Source: Asterochloris sp. CNOR1 (Eukaryota > Chlorophyta > Trebouxiophyceae > Trebouxiales > Trebouxiaceae). Taken from it: a stretch of 64,000 bases of DNA. This document shows, piece after piece, positions 20,553 to 34,487 of the stretch. The translations under genes and the position numbers were made by a program. The DNA lies in the NCBI GenBank assembly GCA_963969365.1, contig OZ017747.1:372001-436000 (forward strand), given 5' to 3'. The notes beneath the pieces are model-generated. The model was not told the origin of the DNA. It ran no database searches and worked only from the letters and a program-made list of their open reading frames with translations. Positions within the stretch are counted from its first letter, which is position 1, and the number at the start of each line of letters is the position of its first letter.

Positions 20553-23250
20553 TCAGTATCCATGGTGCTTATCAACCTGATTTGGCAACTCCTTGCCACT
20601 CAGGAAGTGCTGCGAAATGTTGACAAACTGCTGCACAGCTTCAAATTGAAAGGTCATTGTCCTGTCAGCAGAGTGAGGACTGAGGAGCACATTGTCCAGT
20701 TCCCACAAGGGGCTCTCAGCTGGCAGAGGCTCTGTTGCAACCACATCCAGGCCAGCGCCCCTGATGTTGTTTTGCTGCAGGGCTGCAACAAGTTAAGGAA
20801 AAAAGTTGTGCTGGTCCTGGTGACAAACAAGCAGCATCTGCTGCATGGAAGATACCATGTAAAGTGTGGGCTGCAGCAGGCGTGTGACCAGGCAAAATCT
20901 GCAGCACAGTGAAAACCATGCACTGCAGCAGAGGCTGACATGCCTGCCCCAAAAAGACACATGCAGTCAGCAGCTCCCTGCAGATGCTGTTCAGCAACCC
21001 GAATCTATGCGGCCATCTTTACTCAGGCACAGGCAGCCAGCTGCAATGCTGACCTTGGATGAGTGCCTGCTCGTCTACTGTCTTCCCTCTGCCAACATTG
21101 ACGAATACTCCCCTGCTCCTCATACTGCCAATGGCCTCTGCATTGATGAACTTGTCTGTCTTGTCTGTGTAGGGAAGGGCTGCCACCACGTAGTCACTGT
21201 CAGCCATGAGCTGATTGAGCTTGTCTGGTGTGTAAACCTGCAGGTTAACAGCTAATATGAGAGGAAGCAGCCGCTCTTTGATTGACAACACTGCAGTGTA
21301 AGAACATGAGGTACAATCGCCTGCAGGTAGACAGCAGTGTGAGAAGAAGCAGCTGCTATTGAGTGACATTGCTGCAGTGCAGAGGCATAAGGTATCCACA
21401 ATTGCACGTAAACAGCAATTTGAGGTTGGACAAGCACTGATGGAAGTCACTGTGCTGTAATGCAGGAGCATGAACGCGTTGTCTGCACTGCATCGGCTCA
21501 ACATGACTGCGGACAAGCTGGGCCTACCACAGGTTGCCACTGCACAGGCAGCGCCACAGCGGCTTGGGGTTGCAGCACACCAAGAGCTGCACAAAACTGA
21601 GGGCCACCGAACAGCAGTTGTGAAGGCCACAGCACATTGTGGGCTGAGTAGCATGTGAGGGCCACAGCTAGTGGCAATATCTGACATCCACAAAGCCTTG
21701 AGGCCGCAGCAGGCGGCAGGCAACAGCCTTGCCTTCAAGCCTTGCTCCTTTTCCTCTGTGGAGAGATCAGCTCGCCGCCTGAGAGCAATGATGTTCATCT
21801 TGAAGGCACGCGCAATGCGTCCGCACTCCTGGCCAATGCTCCCATAACCCACGATGCCCATGGTCTTGCCTCTGCACGGCAGCGCACCCTGATGTTTGGA
21901 CCATGACAACTTGCATGCGGAGGTCTCATCCCAGCTGCACTGCAGCACTGGCCGCTGGACCAGGTCCTGTGTGCCTCGCAGCTTGGCTGCAAGAGAGAAG
22001 AACAAGGCTTGTGGCAGACAGCAGGCTGCGCTTCGCCCTGCAGAGCAGCTGCAGAGCCTTGAGGGTCAGCAGAGCCTCTGACACTGTTGCCCAGCCAGCT
22101 CTCTGCAGGCTGCCTGCAGTGGCTGAGCAGATGCCGTTCACAGTGTTACAGAAGCACTTGTGGCACTGTTGGCAGGCCATGCTGCAGTGCCAGAAATCTG
22201 CCAATTGTGGATCAGTCATCAGAGCTTGCATGTGCATCAGCCTGGTGGCCTGCTCAGATGCAAGCAGATTGCTTGGCAAACCCACCTGAGTTCCTCCACG
22301 TACAGCTGTCCCCAGTGCTTGTTCTTCTGTTGGGCGCGCACTCGTGGGAGCTCCTTAGCAAACCAGTTGCATGCCGTGAGGGCCCACTCCGCCAGCGAGT
22401 GACTGTAGTTGCCCTGCACGGAGGCACTGATTTTCAGTGCTGTGGCCACACGCCATGTGCTGTAGCTGTGCCTGGCAGCGGTTACACAACCGTCTGCGTG
22501 TGCTAGAGGACACTTGTCACTGGCAAGGCAGCAGCCGCTTGAGCACAAAAGTGTTGAGGCTTCTGTAGCAATGCAGCTGGTGCAGAAGAGTCTGGCACCC
22601 CACACAGACGTCATGGGCGAAGCAGCAGCACTGCACTGCTGTGCAGAAGCTTTCACAGAAGAACAATTTATATTTTTTGTGCTGCAGAAGTTGTAGCGGA
22701 CCTTGGCATTGGTCACGACCACAGACGACTCAACCAGCCCTGGGAAGAGGAGGCTCTCCACGCCGGCTTGTGCAGAGTGCAGCCACCGCAAGTTGCGCAG
22801 CTTTCCCCAAACTTTCTGCAGCAGCGCATGGGTCAAAATATTACTCCAAGGTCAGGTCTCGCTGCTGTCACTGGAGACAGATGCATACTTTTTGCATAAG
22901 GTGTCACAATGGCAGTGGTTCAGTAGGGCACTGGCTGCACCTGGATGTCAGTCCCCTTGCCTGCCTTGTCTAGAACTCCGCAGCAGAGCAGAACCTCAAT
23001 GCTGTCCCACTGCTGCTCTGTGAGGCCTACACAGACACGATATGCTGATGCATGCCAGTCAGCACAGCAGAGCAGAGGCCTCAGCATCATCCAAGCGCTG
23101 AGAAGACGCATGCCTCCGACCTGACAGCTCCTGCGGTGTCTTGCCAGTAGCAATGATTTCTAGCTGTGGGGGCAGGTCCTTCAGCTCTGAAAGCTCCTCG
23201 CTCTCAGGGCTGGAGAACACCAACAAGCCGATGCGCTTGTCCCTAGCCAT
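20553..23250 (-). CDS. D-isomer-specific 2-hydroxyacid dehydrogenase, copy C
   Basis: This is an NAD(P)-dependent oxidoreductase of the D-2-hydroxyacid dehydrogenase family (hydroxypyruvate/glyoxylate reductase or phosphoglycerate dehydrogenase-like; substrate unknown). Seven exons phase to 336 codons: 23250-23121, 23026-22941, 22815-22702, 22413-22286, 21871-21733, 21237-21054 and 20782-20553. Visible signatures are GIVGYGSIGQ (Rossmann loop), [13 protein letters not shown] (catalytic Arg), ATEPLP (Glu) and LLSPHSAD (His). The start ATG at 23250 gives MARDKRIGLLVFSSPESEEL, collinear with copy B. Exon 5 equals two exons of copies A and B, so it has one intron fewer. The intron after it has a GC donor (AAG, then gcaagg). 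Confidence 0.92.
21228..21440 (-). repeat. Tandem repeats of about 83 bp next to a dehydrogenase C exon acceptor
   Basis: Three imperfect units begin near 21228, 21311 and 21400. Each has a cctgcag or related core followed by taaacagc/tagacagc/ttaacagc, an aagcagc segment and an attgctgcagtg-like end. The first unit includes the acceptor of the VYTPDKL exon. Confidence 0.7.
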
Positions 23251-23788
23251 TGCCTGCACCAGATGGAGGCCTGCACCACGGCGCGCACCCAGCTGCCTGT
23301 GTGACCACCTCTGTGGATTTCTGCATGGCTGCCATGCACAGTACTGCCTCCAGATCCTCTGACTTGTGCAATAACTCATGGCAGCAGCCCACCTGGTTGG
23401 ATGCTGGTTGCAGAGGGATTGTGCGCAGCACAACCCTATATCCCTCGTGTGCGCGACAGAGGCTTGGTCGAAGAAAGCAAACAATACCCACAGATCTGGC
23501 CATATTGACAATGCTGTGATATATGTGCACTGCTTAGCAGCATTTGTGCAGAAAGATGTTGAGGCAGAACTGCCCCAAGGACCCTTCCTGTCTTGAATAC
23601 TTTGGAGACATTCCTGGCATCCTGGGTTCACACTGCACTGCATCCCATGCAGCCTGCATGCCCATCTTGTGCTTCACCCAGCGCCTTAACCTGACTAGTG
23701 AGAAGTGGCCTGGCCAGTAAGAGGGAAAGAGTTCACATGCTTCAAAAGTGCCTGCTTCAATGCTTTCAGCGCGCAGCAGAACTTTAAA
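23251..23788. other. Spacer between dehydrogenase C and eL22
   Basis: This 538 bp interval lies between the stop of eL22 and the start of dehydrogenase C, both on the minus strand. It should hold the dehydrogenase promoter and the eL22 3' UTR. A minus-strand frame stays open upstream of the dehydrogenase ATG to 23643, but it resembles no known family and is not needed for the protein. Confidence 0.5.
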
Positions 23789-25671
<1,883 letters not shown>

Positions 25672-26021
25672 GGCTGCTACCTGCTGCTCCTGCTACTGCG
25701 TGCTCCTGCTTCCCTGCGCCCTGCATTGACATGTATACTCTTGCAGCAGCTGAAAGGTAGCACTGCCTGGTGATGGGCCTCCTGCTGATTGCCATGCACA
25801 ACACGCAGTCATGCAAGGCTGCAGCACAACTTATGGCGTCCTCACCTGCTGGCGGCAGCAGTCGAATTAGGTGGCTGCCGATCAGCCGTGATGGCTCCTG
25901 TAGCCTCCTGCTGCGGGTCTCAAAGGCTGCTCAGATCGGCTGACCTAGAGGTCATTCCTGGAGACGACTAGGGTTTTCCCTGAGCACATCAGCAAGCTTT
26001 CTGCCTGCAGCCTTACCAAGC
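25672..26021. promoter_or_regulatory. Shared upstream region of eL22 (-) and NFU (+)
   Basis: These 350 bases lie between two divergent start codons, so they must contain both promoters and 5' UTRs. No defined element is visible. A short plus-strand open frame at 25789-25971 looks incidental. Confidence 0.45.
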
Positions 26022-27854
26022 ATGCATCAGAGGGTTTTCATGCAAACTTCAAGAACAACATCTGGTGCAAGTGCCAGCTGCTCTCCTCGCTGTGCTGCAC
26101 ACGCCCACATCAGCTGCACACTGCCCATTGGCAGCCGCAGATGCTTCCCTAGCAGACAGGTGCAGAGCCTGGACCATCAGGTGCACCAGCCCTGGAACTG
26201 GAGGGCCAGACACACACTGCACAGTGCTGGTAGGGCTCCCTGGAGCAGCAAATCAAGAGGCACTGCCTATCTGCTGTCCAGGAAGCAGGGCATGCATTGG
26301 TGCGCAGGCGTGCCACACTCATGCCAACTGCTGTCTGCCTGCAGTGGTATGTGCAGTCACAGCAGACTCCCCCACACGGGAGCGGCCTCAGTCAGATAAG
26401 TTGGAGCTGACGGCAGACAATGTCGAGATGGTGCTGGATGAGGTGAATGCCAGCTCCAGGAGGCTGCGTCAACCTGCTGGGCTGCAAGACTGCTTGGCTG
26501 AGGCCTCTACGCAGCAGCTGGCTCCTCTCTGATCTCAACCGCTGGCTCCTCGTTGCTGTCTCACCGCTGGCTGCTTCTGTCTCCACGTCACGTGCGGCCA
26601 CTGCTTGTGCTGCATCGCTTGTGGGGCAGAGTGCTTGACTGCATTCCTGCACTGCAGTGCTGTGGCCTGTGAGCCAACCACTGCAAGCTGGCCTCTAGTG
26701 TTTTATACCGTCCTTGAGCGTCTGCACCCAATGCACTCCCATGCTTTCACATCTTGCGTTCCTGCAGATTCGGCCGTACCTGATCTCAGATGGTGGGAAC
26801 GTGGCGCTGCACGACATTGACGGCCCCATTGTGCAGCTCAAGCTGCAGGGTGCCTGCGGATCCTGCCCCAGCAGCATGACTACCATGACCATGGGCATCA
26901 AGCGCAGGCTGATGGAGAAGATCCCTGTGAGCATAGGCTTGAAGATGTACATCATTGCTTGTGGTGGCATGGCTACAGGCAGTAGGCAGCTTGACAGCTC
27001 AATTCATATCCTGATTGGTCAGGATGGCAGTGCAGTTTTGGTGATGATAAGATTTTGTGCTGTTCATGTGAGATGCCAGTCGTCATGCACTGACTGGCAG
27101 ACTGTTGTGTGTGTGGCTGCATCAGCAAGTTGTCTGCACGTGTTGCAGCCTGTCCACCAGAGTGTTCCAGGAATTGGCCAAGGATTGATCACACGGGCTT
27201 GCAGAATGATTTGAGTAGTGCACCAGGGAACGACCTCATAGTTCTGCTATCGCAGGAACTTCAGGATTGTGCACCAGAAATTAATCTCAAGTCTCTGGTC
27301 TGCAGGAAATTCTAGATGTGGAGCAGCTGATGGAGGACGCCTCTGGGCTGGAGCTCACAGCCCAGAATGTTGAGGCGACGCTGGATGAAATCAGGTGGGC
27401 TGCAGGCCTCTGCCTTGGTCGGCAGATCTCTGACCAGCTTTTGGGGTCCATGTGCTACGCTGGCTGTCCAGCTCCACTGAGCCTGCTGACCGGGAGCTCA
27501 GGGGTTCTGTATGTCACATGCTGCCTGCTGATTGCGCGGTCTGACATGCATGAGTCTGGTCTGGTGCTCAGCCTTCACTGCAGAACATCTCTGCCTAAAT
27601 GCCAATAGCGTGATGGAAGCACGCAATTGTTTGTGCGTTATGCGCGAGCTTGACACACATGGCTCCCACCTGCCTGCAGGCCGTACTTGGTTGGGGCTTC
27701 GGGCGGCGGCCTGGAGCTGGTCGAGCTGGCAACCCCTGTAGTCAAAGTGCGCATCACAGGCCCTGCCGCCAAGGTCATGACAGTGCGGGTGGCCGTCACC
27801 CAGAAGCTGAGAGAGAAAATCCCAAGCATAGCAGCTGTGCAACTTGTAAACTGA
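26022..27854 (+). CDS. NFU: NFU-type iron-sulfur cluster scaffold (plastid type)
   Basis: It assembles and delivers Fe-S clusters. Plant plastid NFU1-3 proteins have one complete NifU-like domain followed by a second that lacks the cysteines, and this gene has that layout. Domain 1 is [18 protein letters not shown] with the cluster motif [20 protein letters not shown]. Domain 2 is [19 protein letters not shown] and has no CxxC. Exons: 26022-26159 (tentative), 26308-26442 (tentative acceptor), 26768-26926, 27306-27394 and 27680-27854, about 231 codons. The proposed ATG at 26022 begins [19 protein letters not shown], an S/T/R-rich, acid-free stretch fitting a transit peptide. The downstream frame has no usable in-frame ATG, so an upstream exon of this kind is needed. 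Confidence 0.88.
27252..27323 (+). repeat. Possible ghost copy of an NFU exon start
   Basis: The acceptor and start of exon 4 (gcaggaaattctagatgtgg, from 27302) have a close relative 47 bp upstream at 27255 (gcaggaacttcaggattgtg). The match is short and could be chance. Confidence 0.5.
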
Positions 27855-28066
27855 TGCCCCTTGCAATATGTGAACTTGCATTCCAGCAGAGACCTTTGCA
27901 CCCATTTTGATTTCATTCTGAGCTCTGTGCCCTGATTGATTGCGATCTTTGATGAATGTGGGAAAACCTGTTGAGATGGCAGCATGGAAGGGGAGCAAAA
28001 CCTATGTGACATGCCAGCAAGTCGCATTGCTGGGGCCCCCAGTCGCAGCTCTGAGCTTGGGAGACG

Positions 28067-30648
28067 ATGAATGACAGAAATGTGACTACTCCTGCCGATC
28101 TGGGAGCAAGATCTCGTCTGCTGGCTGACAAGCATGCGGCCTACATCAAGAGGGTTGCTGAGGTGAGCCTTGGCCTGCTGACTTGCAACCAGGTCTCTGT
28201 TGATTACATCAAAGGAGCTGACTTGCTTGCAGGACAACAGCAGCCTGGAGTATCATCTGACAGAGCATTTTCGTCTCAGTGGCATTTACTGGGGCATGAC
28301 TGCCCTCTATCTTGTGGATAAAATGGACATGGTTGATGGCAACGCCATTGTGCAGTGGGTGGGGTTTGCCTATACCTATGTAGGCTGCCACTGCATCCCA
28401 AGGCACGGCGTATTGTGCTGAGAGGTAGCAGTGTTGCCTTCCACTGCAGCATGCAGAGCTGCAGACGTGCAGCCAGCTCTGTTGCTGGGTGCATGCTGCA
28501 CCAGACAACCTCCAGTTTTCTCCCACATTCTATGCTGTCAACAAACCCTACTGCAGGTGCTGCAATGTCAGAAACCCAGCGCTGGCTTCGGCGGCAGCCC
28601 ACGGCATGACGCCCACATCCTGTACACGCTCAGTGCCGTGCAAATATTGGCCCTTTACAACAAAACGGACCTGCTGGATGCAGATGCAGTGGCAGCATGT
28701 GAGCTGGGGTTTCTGCAGGCTTGTGCAAGATTGACCAGCATGCCAGTGCTGTGCCTCTGTCCCTGTCCAGATGGCCGTCAAGTGCTGTGGTGCTTGATCA
28801 TAACAGGGAGTGAGCTGCAGTTTTGGCGACTAGTGAATTTCTGATCATTGCCTGCACTCAATGTGGCGTATTCTCCATGCAGACATTGCCAAGCTGCAGC
28901 AGCCAGATGGGTCCTTTGCAGGTGATGAGTGGGGCGAGGTAGATACTAGGTGCGCCTGCAACTGCATGATCTCACCACATGGCTCCCTTTGAGTTTTATT
29001 GCTGCAACATGGTCTCGGCCTTGCAAGGTGCGGGCACTGCTCTTCGGCTCGCACTTCACTCAATGGTGGTATGTAGTGTATTCGATCTTGGTGCTGCTGT
29101 GTGCTGTGGCTGAGCCTGTGCACCTGCGTTGTAGGTTCTCATACATCGCTCTGAACTGCTGCTCCCTTCTGGATCGCTTGGAGGTGTTAAATGTCCCTCG
29201 GGCTGTTGACTTCCTGGTGCGCTGCAAGAATTTTGATGGCAGCTTTGGACATATTCCAGGTCAGCACTCTCTGCTTGCATGCCCAGCTGCGTGCTTCCAG
29301 CGTTCCCTCCTGGCAGCGGGCAACATGTTTGCTGGACCAAGCTTGCTTGGCGGCTGCAGCTTTGCTGTTTGCTGTGATACTGCACTCAGCACCTGCTGAG
29401 AGGATTCTTCTGGCAGCTGCACCCTGATCTCGGACACAGGTTGGGGTTCAACGAGGAGTGAAGCAACAGTTTCGGTGGTCTGTCACCTCCCAGTCATTTG
29501 ATTGTTTGTCTCCTGCTGCATGCAGGGGCTGAGTCACATTCTGGACATTCATTCACAAGTGTGGCAGCTCTTGCAATTGCTGATGGGCTTCAGCACATGG
29601 ATACAGAGCTGCTATGCTGGTGGTGAGCACTTCAGTCCAAGGCCTCTCTTGCCCACCAGTGGCCAGGAGGGAGAACCACGCTGCTTGCTCTCATGCAATG
29701 CCCCATGCTGTCTGCTGAGCATGACTCATCCTGCCCGTGCGCCATTGTTGGTTCAGAGAACTCTGCCGTCACTGCCAACTCGTGCTGCAGCAGTGCCTTC
29801 ACTTGAGATGTATTGCTGCTGCAGGCTGGCCGAACGGCAGACAGCCAGTGGCGGGCTGAATGGGCGGCCTGAGAAGCTTCAAGATGTGAGCAGCTGCCAG
29901 CGCTGCGAAGCACAAATGCAGCACTTCACCCTGCTTCTGCACATTGCCTATTGCCACCGTAGCTGACATGGGCTCTCCTCCAGGTCTGTTACTCTTGGTG
30001 GTGCCTGTCTGCCCTGTCCATCCTAGGACGGCTCCATTGGATTGATCAACAGGAGCTCACACGCTTCATCCTCTTCTGCCAGGTGAGGGAAGCAGGCTAC
30101 AAATCTGTGTGGTGAGGGTCCTGTGATGCCATGTACCCCACTCCTCAAATTAATCACAACACGAATGTCTCTCTTCTCCCTGCGGATGTGCTACTTCGAC
30201 TGTGCGCCGATGTGAACAAGGGCATGCAGCACGAGGGCTGCCTGGGTCCAAGTGCTGCATGCACAGGGTTATGAGCTGCCATTCAGTGCCAGGCCGGTCA
30301 CGTGCCACTCTGCTTGACTGCCAGTGCTTTAGCCTGTTCCTGCAGGTACCTGTGTGTGCAACGCCAGTGTCTGAACATAAACACCTGCACTGATCACTCT
30401 GTTGGATTCTAGTGCTTCAGCAAACCCCTGCAGAAATTCAGCTTCCCCCTTCTCTGCAGGATGAAGAGGATGGCGGCATCTCCGACAGGCCAGAGGATGC
30501 AGTGGATGCTTTCCACACCTTTTTTGGCATGGCCGCATTGTCTCTGCTGGGATACGAGGGCCTCAAAAGCATTGATCCTGTGTTTGCCCTGCCCGTGGAG
30601 GTAATGCAGCGACTCAGAGCCCAGCAGAAGCACAAAGCTCCTGCCTGA
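28067..30648 (+). CDS. RABGGTB: Rab geranylgeranyltransferase (GGTase II) beta subunit
   Basis: This is the catalytic beta subunit that, with the alpha subunit and REP, adds geranylgeranyl groups to C-terminal cysteines of Rab GTPases. Nine exons phase to 333 codons: 28067-28162, 28233-28358, 28557-28698, 28883-28949, 29135-29259, 29526-29622, 29825-29885, 29984-30082 and 30460-30648. Prenyltransferase repeats are visible as [37 protein letters not shown] and [18 protein letters not shown]. Zinc ligands fit the Asp and Cys in LQDVC and the His in [11 protein letters not shown]. Length is normal for the family. The ATG at 28067 gives [15 protein letters not shown]. It converges on the next minus-strand gene with 247 bp between stops. 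Confidence 0.95.
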
Positions 30649-30895
30649 GTGTACCTGTTCCAAAACTCTTAAGGCAGCACACCACTGGCACGCAGCGTCT
30701 TGGGGCGGTCGTGAAATGAACCAGCTGGTGTGACTGCAAGAATCTCACCTGCAGTCTGAGAGGCAAAGCTGCTCTGCAGAAAGTCATAAAACTCCAGTCA
30801 CTGAGGGAACATGTCAAAAGCGGAAGGAAGTCAGAAATGGCCTTCAGACAGAGAATGAAATGGCCTGCTGTCAGAAAGCTGACACTAAAGTCCTG

Positions 30896-32206
30896 CTAGA
30901 AAACTCGGAAGACCACTCGCCTGCCGCCAACACAGCAGGGACACTCAAAGCTGTGGCCTTCATCCTCGTCGTCGCTGTCTGCTACGGCTTGTGAAGCCTC
31001 CGGCTGCCTGCTGCCGCTGATCCCGTTTGTCAGGAATGAGTCCTTGCTGGCTACGGCATCTGCCTGGTTGCTGGCCTTCTGCAGGCTCCGCAGGTCCACT
31101 GTGGAGTCGCCGTCGTCTTTCACGGCTGGCACGAAGCGTGGCGGCCTGGATGCAGGCAGCAGGGTCTCAACGAACGAGCTTAGGGCTGCTTGGTGTCGGC
31201 CTGAAGATGCTGAGGCACCGCATCCACATGACACAGCTGGGGTGGCTTGGCCTTGCCAGTGCAGGCACGGTCCGCAGCAGGTGCACAGCGTGCCTCATGT
31301 CGCCAACACCCACTGGTCTGCACTCTCGCGCTGCTGGTGCCTTGTGAGTGTCAGAGGCCCAAGCAGCAATACTGCCGTGTCTGCGATATGCAGGGGGACC
31401 TTGGCTGCATTGGGCAGACCTGTGCCAAGCTGCCAAGCATTGCATGAGCAGGCCACAGACAGGGTCTGCATCACAACACTGCAATTGTTGCAGCCTTTCT
31501 TGCATCATGTAGGTAGACCTGAAATCTCAAGCGAGCTTTTCATTGCCTCATGCAGCAGTCGGGGCGGCCCACGCTCTGCAGACAGAGGCCACACGAGAGC
31601 TAGGCTGCCCTACTGAGAGATCTGCAGCACCTGCGCACCACCTGCCAGAATGCACCGCTCTCACATGAGACCCTGTTTTGTCAGGTCGGGGATGGCCTCG
31701 TCGCTCAGCACCGTCAGTGCCTGCCAGCCGGGGGTCGCTGCCTGAGGCGCCGCCTGTGCATCTGTATGCCAAACAGCAAAGAAGCCTGAGCCCTTCAGCA
31801 TGAGGTCTTGCTGCACCCTGGCAGGCAGCTGGCAGCTGACAACCCGCCCATCTGCAAGCTCCACCTGCATGTGGACAACAAAATGGTCATGGCACATTGT
31901 GCTTTTTGAGAAGTTGAGCATCCAGGCGGGGGACAGCACCTCTGCATCATAGGTCAGCAGGCGTCTCGTCTTGGCAATCTGGGCCCCTGCCTCCAGCAGC
32001 TGCTGAAGTGGCTGCTCCTCTGGCGCCCGCCTGGCCCTGCTCAGCCTGTCAGCAGGCATGCTGGTGCACCAACGCTGGGAAAGGCGTGGCAGCACTTCTG
32101 GGAGGGTGCAGAGCAACTCAAGTCTTCTAAGGGCTCTGGTCATCTTGCCGAGAAAGGGAGCGGAATTGCAAAACCGCCAACAAGGGGCCAGGGCTGGCCT
32201 GCTCAT
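30896..32206 (-). CDS. Unrecognised two-exon protein with a C-terminal CPCC motif
   Basis: I do not recognise the family. Exon 1 (32206-31672) starts at an ATG and is open throughout. Joined to 31236-30896 it gives 291 codons with consistent phase. The donor (CAGG, then gtctca) is not ideal, so the junction is tentative. The N-terminus (MSRPALAPCWRFCNSAPF) is basic and acid-free, compatible with organelle import. The middle has a compact-domain look (LSPAWMLNFSKSTMCHDHFV and VELADGRVVSCQLPA). The tail has an acidic stretch (DSDDEDEG) followed by FECPCCVGGRRVVFRVF, possibly half of a zinc site. Function is unknown. Confidence 0.55.
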
Positions 32207-32446
32207 TCAGAGCAGATTGATGATCACATGTGCTTGAACAACACTGAACTTCTGACCTTCCTGACCAGATTCTGGTGATGCAATTCCAGCGATGTTTGAT
32301 TGGAACTGCCACATGCAATGAGCATGCTATGGTGCGCCACCTACTGACTTCATCGGTGTTTGGGGCGACCATTAAATGCTTGATTCAGCCAAAGAGGCGG
32401 TGTTCAGGGGCTGTGTCAAGAGTGCTAAAAGGGCTGACTATGAACC

Positions 32447-32821
32447 TCAAGGGTGAGACTGCAGGCGCTTGACAGCATCCAGCGAGTCCTCAAGGCTGGT
32501 GTTGAACAGAAACTTGGCCTTGGGGGCCAGCTCGTGCACTGCATTCACCACCTGCTCGAAGTAAATGGTGAGCCCAGGGATGCTGCGCATGCCAAAGCCA
32601 ATCAGCGCGGCGTCCCAGTGCTGAGAGGCCAGCGTCTTCCTGACAGCCTCAATATCCTGTCCAGGTTCTGAGACGAACACCAGGTCTGCGCCGGTCTCTG
32701 AACGGCACTTAGCTGCTACATCCTCTAAAGTGTGCTTGAGGCCAGCCTTAGCATGGTCAGGGACCATTGGGTCCTGCCAGTGAACACCGAACCACGCAAT
32801 CTGGGGGGCTTTGGAGCTCAT
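32447..32821 (-). CDS. Small intronless conserved protein of bacterial look
   Basis: This is a single open frame of 124 codons starting at ATG 32821 (MSSKAPQIAWFGVHWQDP). It has no intron, unlike almost every neighbour. Recognisable blocks are GADLVFVSEPGQDIEAV, HWDAALIGFGMRSIPGLT and FEQVVNAVHELAPKAKFLFN. From memory these resemble small uncharacterised bacterial proteins with an IGxGxR...N.VH...FNT pattern. That resemblance is recalled, not searched. The alternating strand/helix pattern suggests a flavodoxin-like fold (inference). The same frame is open upstream to 32917, but the ATG at 32821 matches the start of the decayed copy at 33964. Confidence 0.7.
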   Translation of the reverse strand: MSSKAPQIAWFGVHWQDPMVPDHAKAGLKHTLEDVAAKCRSETGADLVFVSEPGQDIEAVRKTLASQHWDAALIGFGMRSIPGLTIYFEQVVNAVHELAPKAKFLFNTSLEDSLDAVKRLQSHP

Positions 32822-33784
32822 GGCGTCTGCATCCAAATGGAGAGTGGAGGTAGACGTCCAGCTACCTGTGAATGTGCAACATGCATCCTCATCAGGCTCA
32901 AGCATTGCAAAACACATAGGATGAATAGTGGGTGCAGAGGCTAACTGGGACCCAGGGCGTCATTGGCATCCGCTGGGGCTGCTGACTCACCTTCTGTATT
33001 GCTGGAGCTTGGCTCCAAGGCTGGATGCCTTTTTATCGTGTCTGAATAGCACAGGTTTCTGTGGCACCTGAAAGCTGCTTGATGAATGATTTGCCCGACT
33101 GGTGGACACGAAATTGCGTACTGGAAGCTGCTGAGTTCAGCTGCACCCTGTGGTGACAGATGGAAAACCTAGGCCAGGTTTGGAATGACCTGCCGGGCTG
33201 CTTTGCAACGGCCTCTTGCCTGTGCAAGGTGAGGTGCCGAGGCAACAGTGGACTCTAGTGACCCAAAGGTCATCTTTAGCTAGAACAGGCAATCTTGAGA
33301 TCGCTCATTCAGGGGCAGCTTGGGGGCCATGCACTGCCCCATGGCGTTTGTTCAGCATGCAGCAGGGGCTGTTGCTTCCTCTGTGTTTGCACTGAATAGT
33401 ATGGTAGTCCTGCTTTGCTGCATCTTAAACCCAACATATATGCATGCATGCTTCTGAGAAAAGGCTTTCTTGCTGTGCACCCTATGCGACATGAGGTCAC
33501 ATTACTAGTTGTCTGCAGTCCCGAGGTTTCTGCACGCGACAGCATGCGCCGGCATAGGCCAGCCAGATTGCGGCAACGGCGCAACAATCTTTTACAGGTC
33601 GACCTGCCAATCAAGCAATCAACAGAATGGGATCTGCTGGAATTCCTGCAATCCCTGCTCTCGAGGCGTTCAAGGCTTCAGCAGAGAGTACCCCTTCGGC
33701 AGAGGCCAAATTCGATGTCGCAGTGGGTCAGATCGATGCAGGCAACACATGGGAGCACAGCCTTCGAAGCCTCTCCCCCCTGGG

Positions 33785-33964
33785 TACAGCTTCAACATCC
33801 TCTTTGGAGCCTGAGATGAGCACCAGGTATGCACCAGTCTCCTAGCAGCACTTGACCGCAAGGTCCTTGGTGGTCTGCTTTGTGCTCAGCACTAAAACGC
33901 CAGGGTCAGCTGATTTCAGCCAGTGAAGACCAAGCCAGGCAATCTGGGGGGCTGTGGAGCTCAT
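33785..33964 (-). pseudogene. Decayed paralogue of the small intronless protein
   Basis: Read from ATG 33964, the sequence MSSTAPQIAWLGLHW aligns without gaps to the start of the gene at 32821. Codon 41 is a stop (TAG, 33844-33842). Beyond it the frame still aligns (ETGAYLVLISGSKEDVEAV against ETGADLVFVSEPGQDIEAV), and then similarity ends near 33785. This is a truncated, stop-bearing duplicate about 1.1 kb from the intact gene and in the same orientation. Confidence 0.85.
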
Positions 33965-34487
33965 GGTGTCTGCAGCACAGTTTCCAGATGGTAGAGGCAT
34001 GGGCCCAGCTACCTCTGAGCACTGTCAGCGAGACCATCAGGGTGCCTGCTAGATGAGGACCTGGGCCCCAATGGCAATTGGGCCTCTGCCCCCGTTATAA
34101 TGCGATTTTCATTGATACTCATGCTGAGGAAGCACACTTGCATCTTCAGAGGCGCTTCGCTGCCTCCAAAGCACTAAACACAAGAATTACATATTTGGAC
34201 TTATGCCCAGGATACCCTGACAAAACACATATGCGTACCTGAATGCCTTAAGATGATTGCTGCTATGTGCAGAGAGCAGAGATCAGTGGGAGCCCTCCGG
34301 CACGATACATGCTCTTGCCCTGTCCTCACCTGCACAGACTGTGCTGCCCTCAAGCCAACCAAGCCTGGCTTATCACTTCAGGGGTGCACTTCTGCTCCAA
34401 GTCTGCAATGCTATGCCCTGTGCTGCATGCAGTCGGACCTGACATGCACGTGTCTCCTGCTGCAGCACTGGCGCCACTAGTGCAGTC
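33965..34487. other. Spacer upstream of dehydrogenase A
   Basis: No gene is recognised. Parts (for example 34253-34460) are similar to the region upstream of dehydrogenase B (37290-37500), including gcagagatcagtggga and a cacctg-acagactgtgctg run. The tandem duplication of the dehydrogenases therefore includes upstream sequence. Confidence 0.6.
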
